From JACQAI01 sp035507915 (lineage in GTDB: Bacteria; Pseudomonadota; Alphaproteobacteria; Elsterales; Elsteraceae), in the NCBI GenBank assembly GCA_035507915.1, contig DATJNS010000534.1, positions 1-13,419 on the forward strand: a stretch of DNA of 13,419 nt. Reading direction: 5' to 3'. Positions within the stretch are counted from its first letter, which is position 1. Each line of letters begins with the position of its first letter. The position numbers were made by a program, and so were the translations under genes. The notes under the pieces were generated by a model. The model ran no database searches and was not told the origin of the DNA. It saw only the letters and a program-made list of their open reading frames with translations. Below, one piece after another: positions 13,297 to 13,419 of this stretch.

Positions 13297-13419
13297 CACT
13301 TCTGCTCCATCACCCGGTCCGACAGGCCGGCGGCGCGCTGGGTGAAGCGCAGCGCCTCGCCGAAATCGAAGTTGTTGTAGACCGCGTTGAGATGCGCGAA
13401 CGGCGCCGACTGCGCGAAC
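13297..13419 (-). CDS. C-terminal 40 residues of an unidentified protein, 5' partial
   Basis: On the minus strand a frame is open from the window edge and ends at TGA (complement of 13297-13299). The visible peptide begins F-A-Q-S-A-P-F-A-H-L-N-A-V-Y-N-N-F-D-F and ends S-D-R-V-M-E-Q-K; it looks like a helical C-terminus of a soluble enzyme. There is too little sequence to name a family. It is upstream of the RidA-like gene in the same orientation but separated by 169 bases that include the palindromic repeat, so co-transcription is uncertain. Confidence 0.6.

Overview
This is GC-rich, gene-dense DNA with short intergenic gaps, good Shine-Dalgarno sites and TGA as the usual stop. The protein families point to an alphaproteobacterium of the Rhodospirillales/Hyphomicrobiales kind; that placement is inferred from family mix and base composition, not from a marker gene. 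No rRNA, tRNA, transposase or CRISPR array is visible. Most of the window is accessory catabolism, and no gap without a gene exceeds 300 bases. Layout: (1) 1-2222, plus strand: the tail of a probable two-partner-secretion exoprotein followed by its TpsB outer-membrane transporter. (2) 2364-5288, plus strand: a tight operon of a Rieske ring-hydroxylating oxygenase alpha and beta subunit (closest by eye to the terephthalate/salicylate/anthranilate oxygenase group), an EthD-domain protein and a PhzF-family isomerase. (3) 5404-7556, minus strand: a two-module vicinal-oxygen-chelate protein and a mandelate-racemase-type enolase-superfamily enzyme, closed by a strong minus-strand terminator at 5291-5320. 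(4) 7628-11939, plus strand: an argininosuccinate-lyase-like lyase, an unrecognised 113-residue protein, a TauD-family Fe(II)/2-oxoglutarate dioxygenase, and a protein of the GrdB/PrdB (glycine/betaine/sarcosine/D-proline reductase) selenoprotein family. (5) 12008-13419, minus strand: a RidA-like protein and a DUF1028 protein in one operon, a palindromic intergenic repeat, and the last 40 codons of an unidentified gene. The main discovery candidate is in block 4. The gene at 10707-11939 is interrupted by a single in-frame TGA (11169-11171) that reads best as selenocysteine. The reading frame continues for 255 residues, the TGA sits in a C-x-x-U-x-x-C redox context at residue 155, and the RNA starting at the TGA folds into a bacterial-SECIS-like hairpin with a G-U-C loop 18 nt downstream. 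Ordinary gene calling would cut this into two fragments. The setting is unusual because this family is best known from strict anaerobes, whereas here it follows an O2-dependent dioxygenase. Taken together, blocks 2-5 look like a set of small-molecule catabolic modules (aromatic ring oxidation; cleavage of N-substituted or hydroxy acids; imine or amide clean-up). The actual substrates cannot be read from the sequence.
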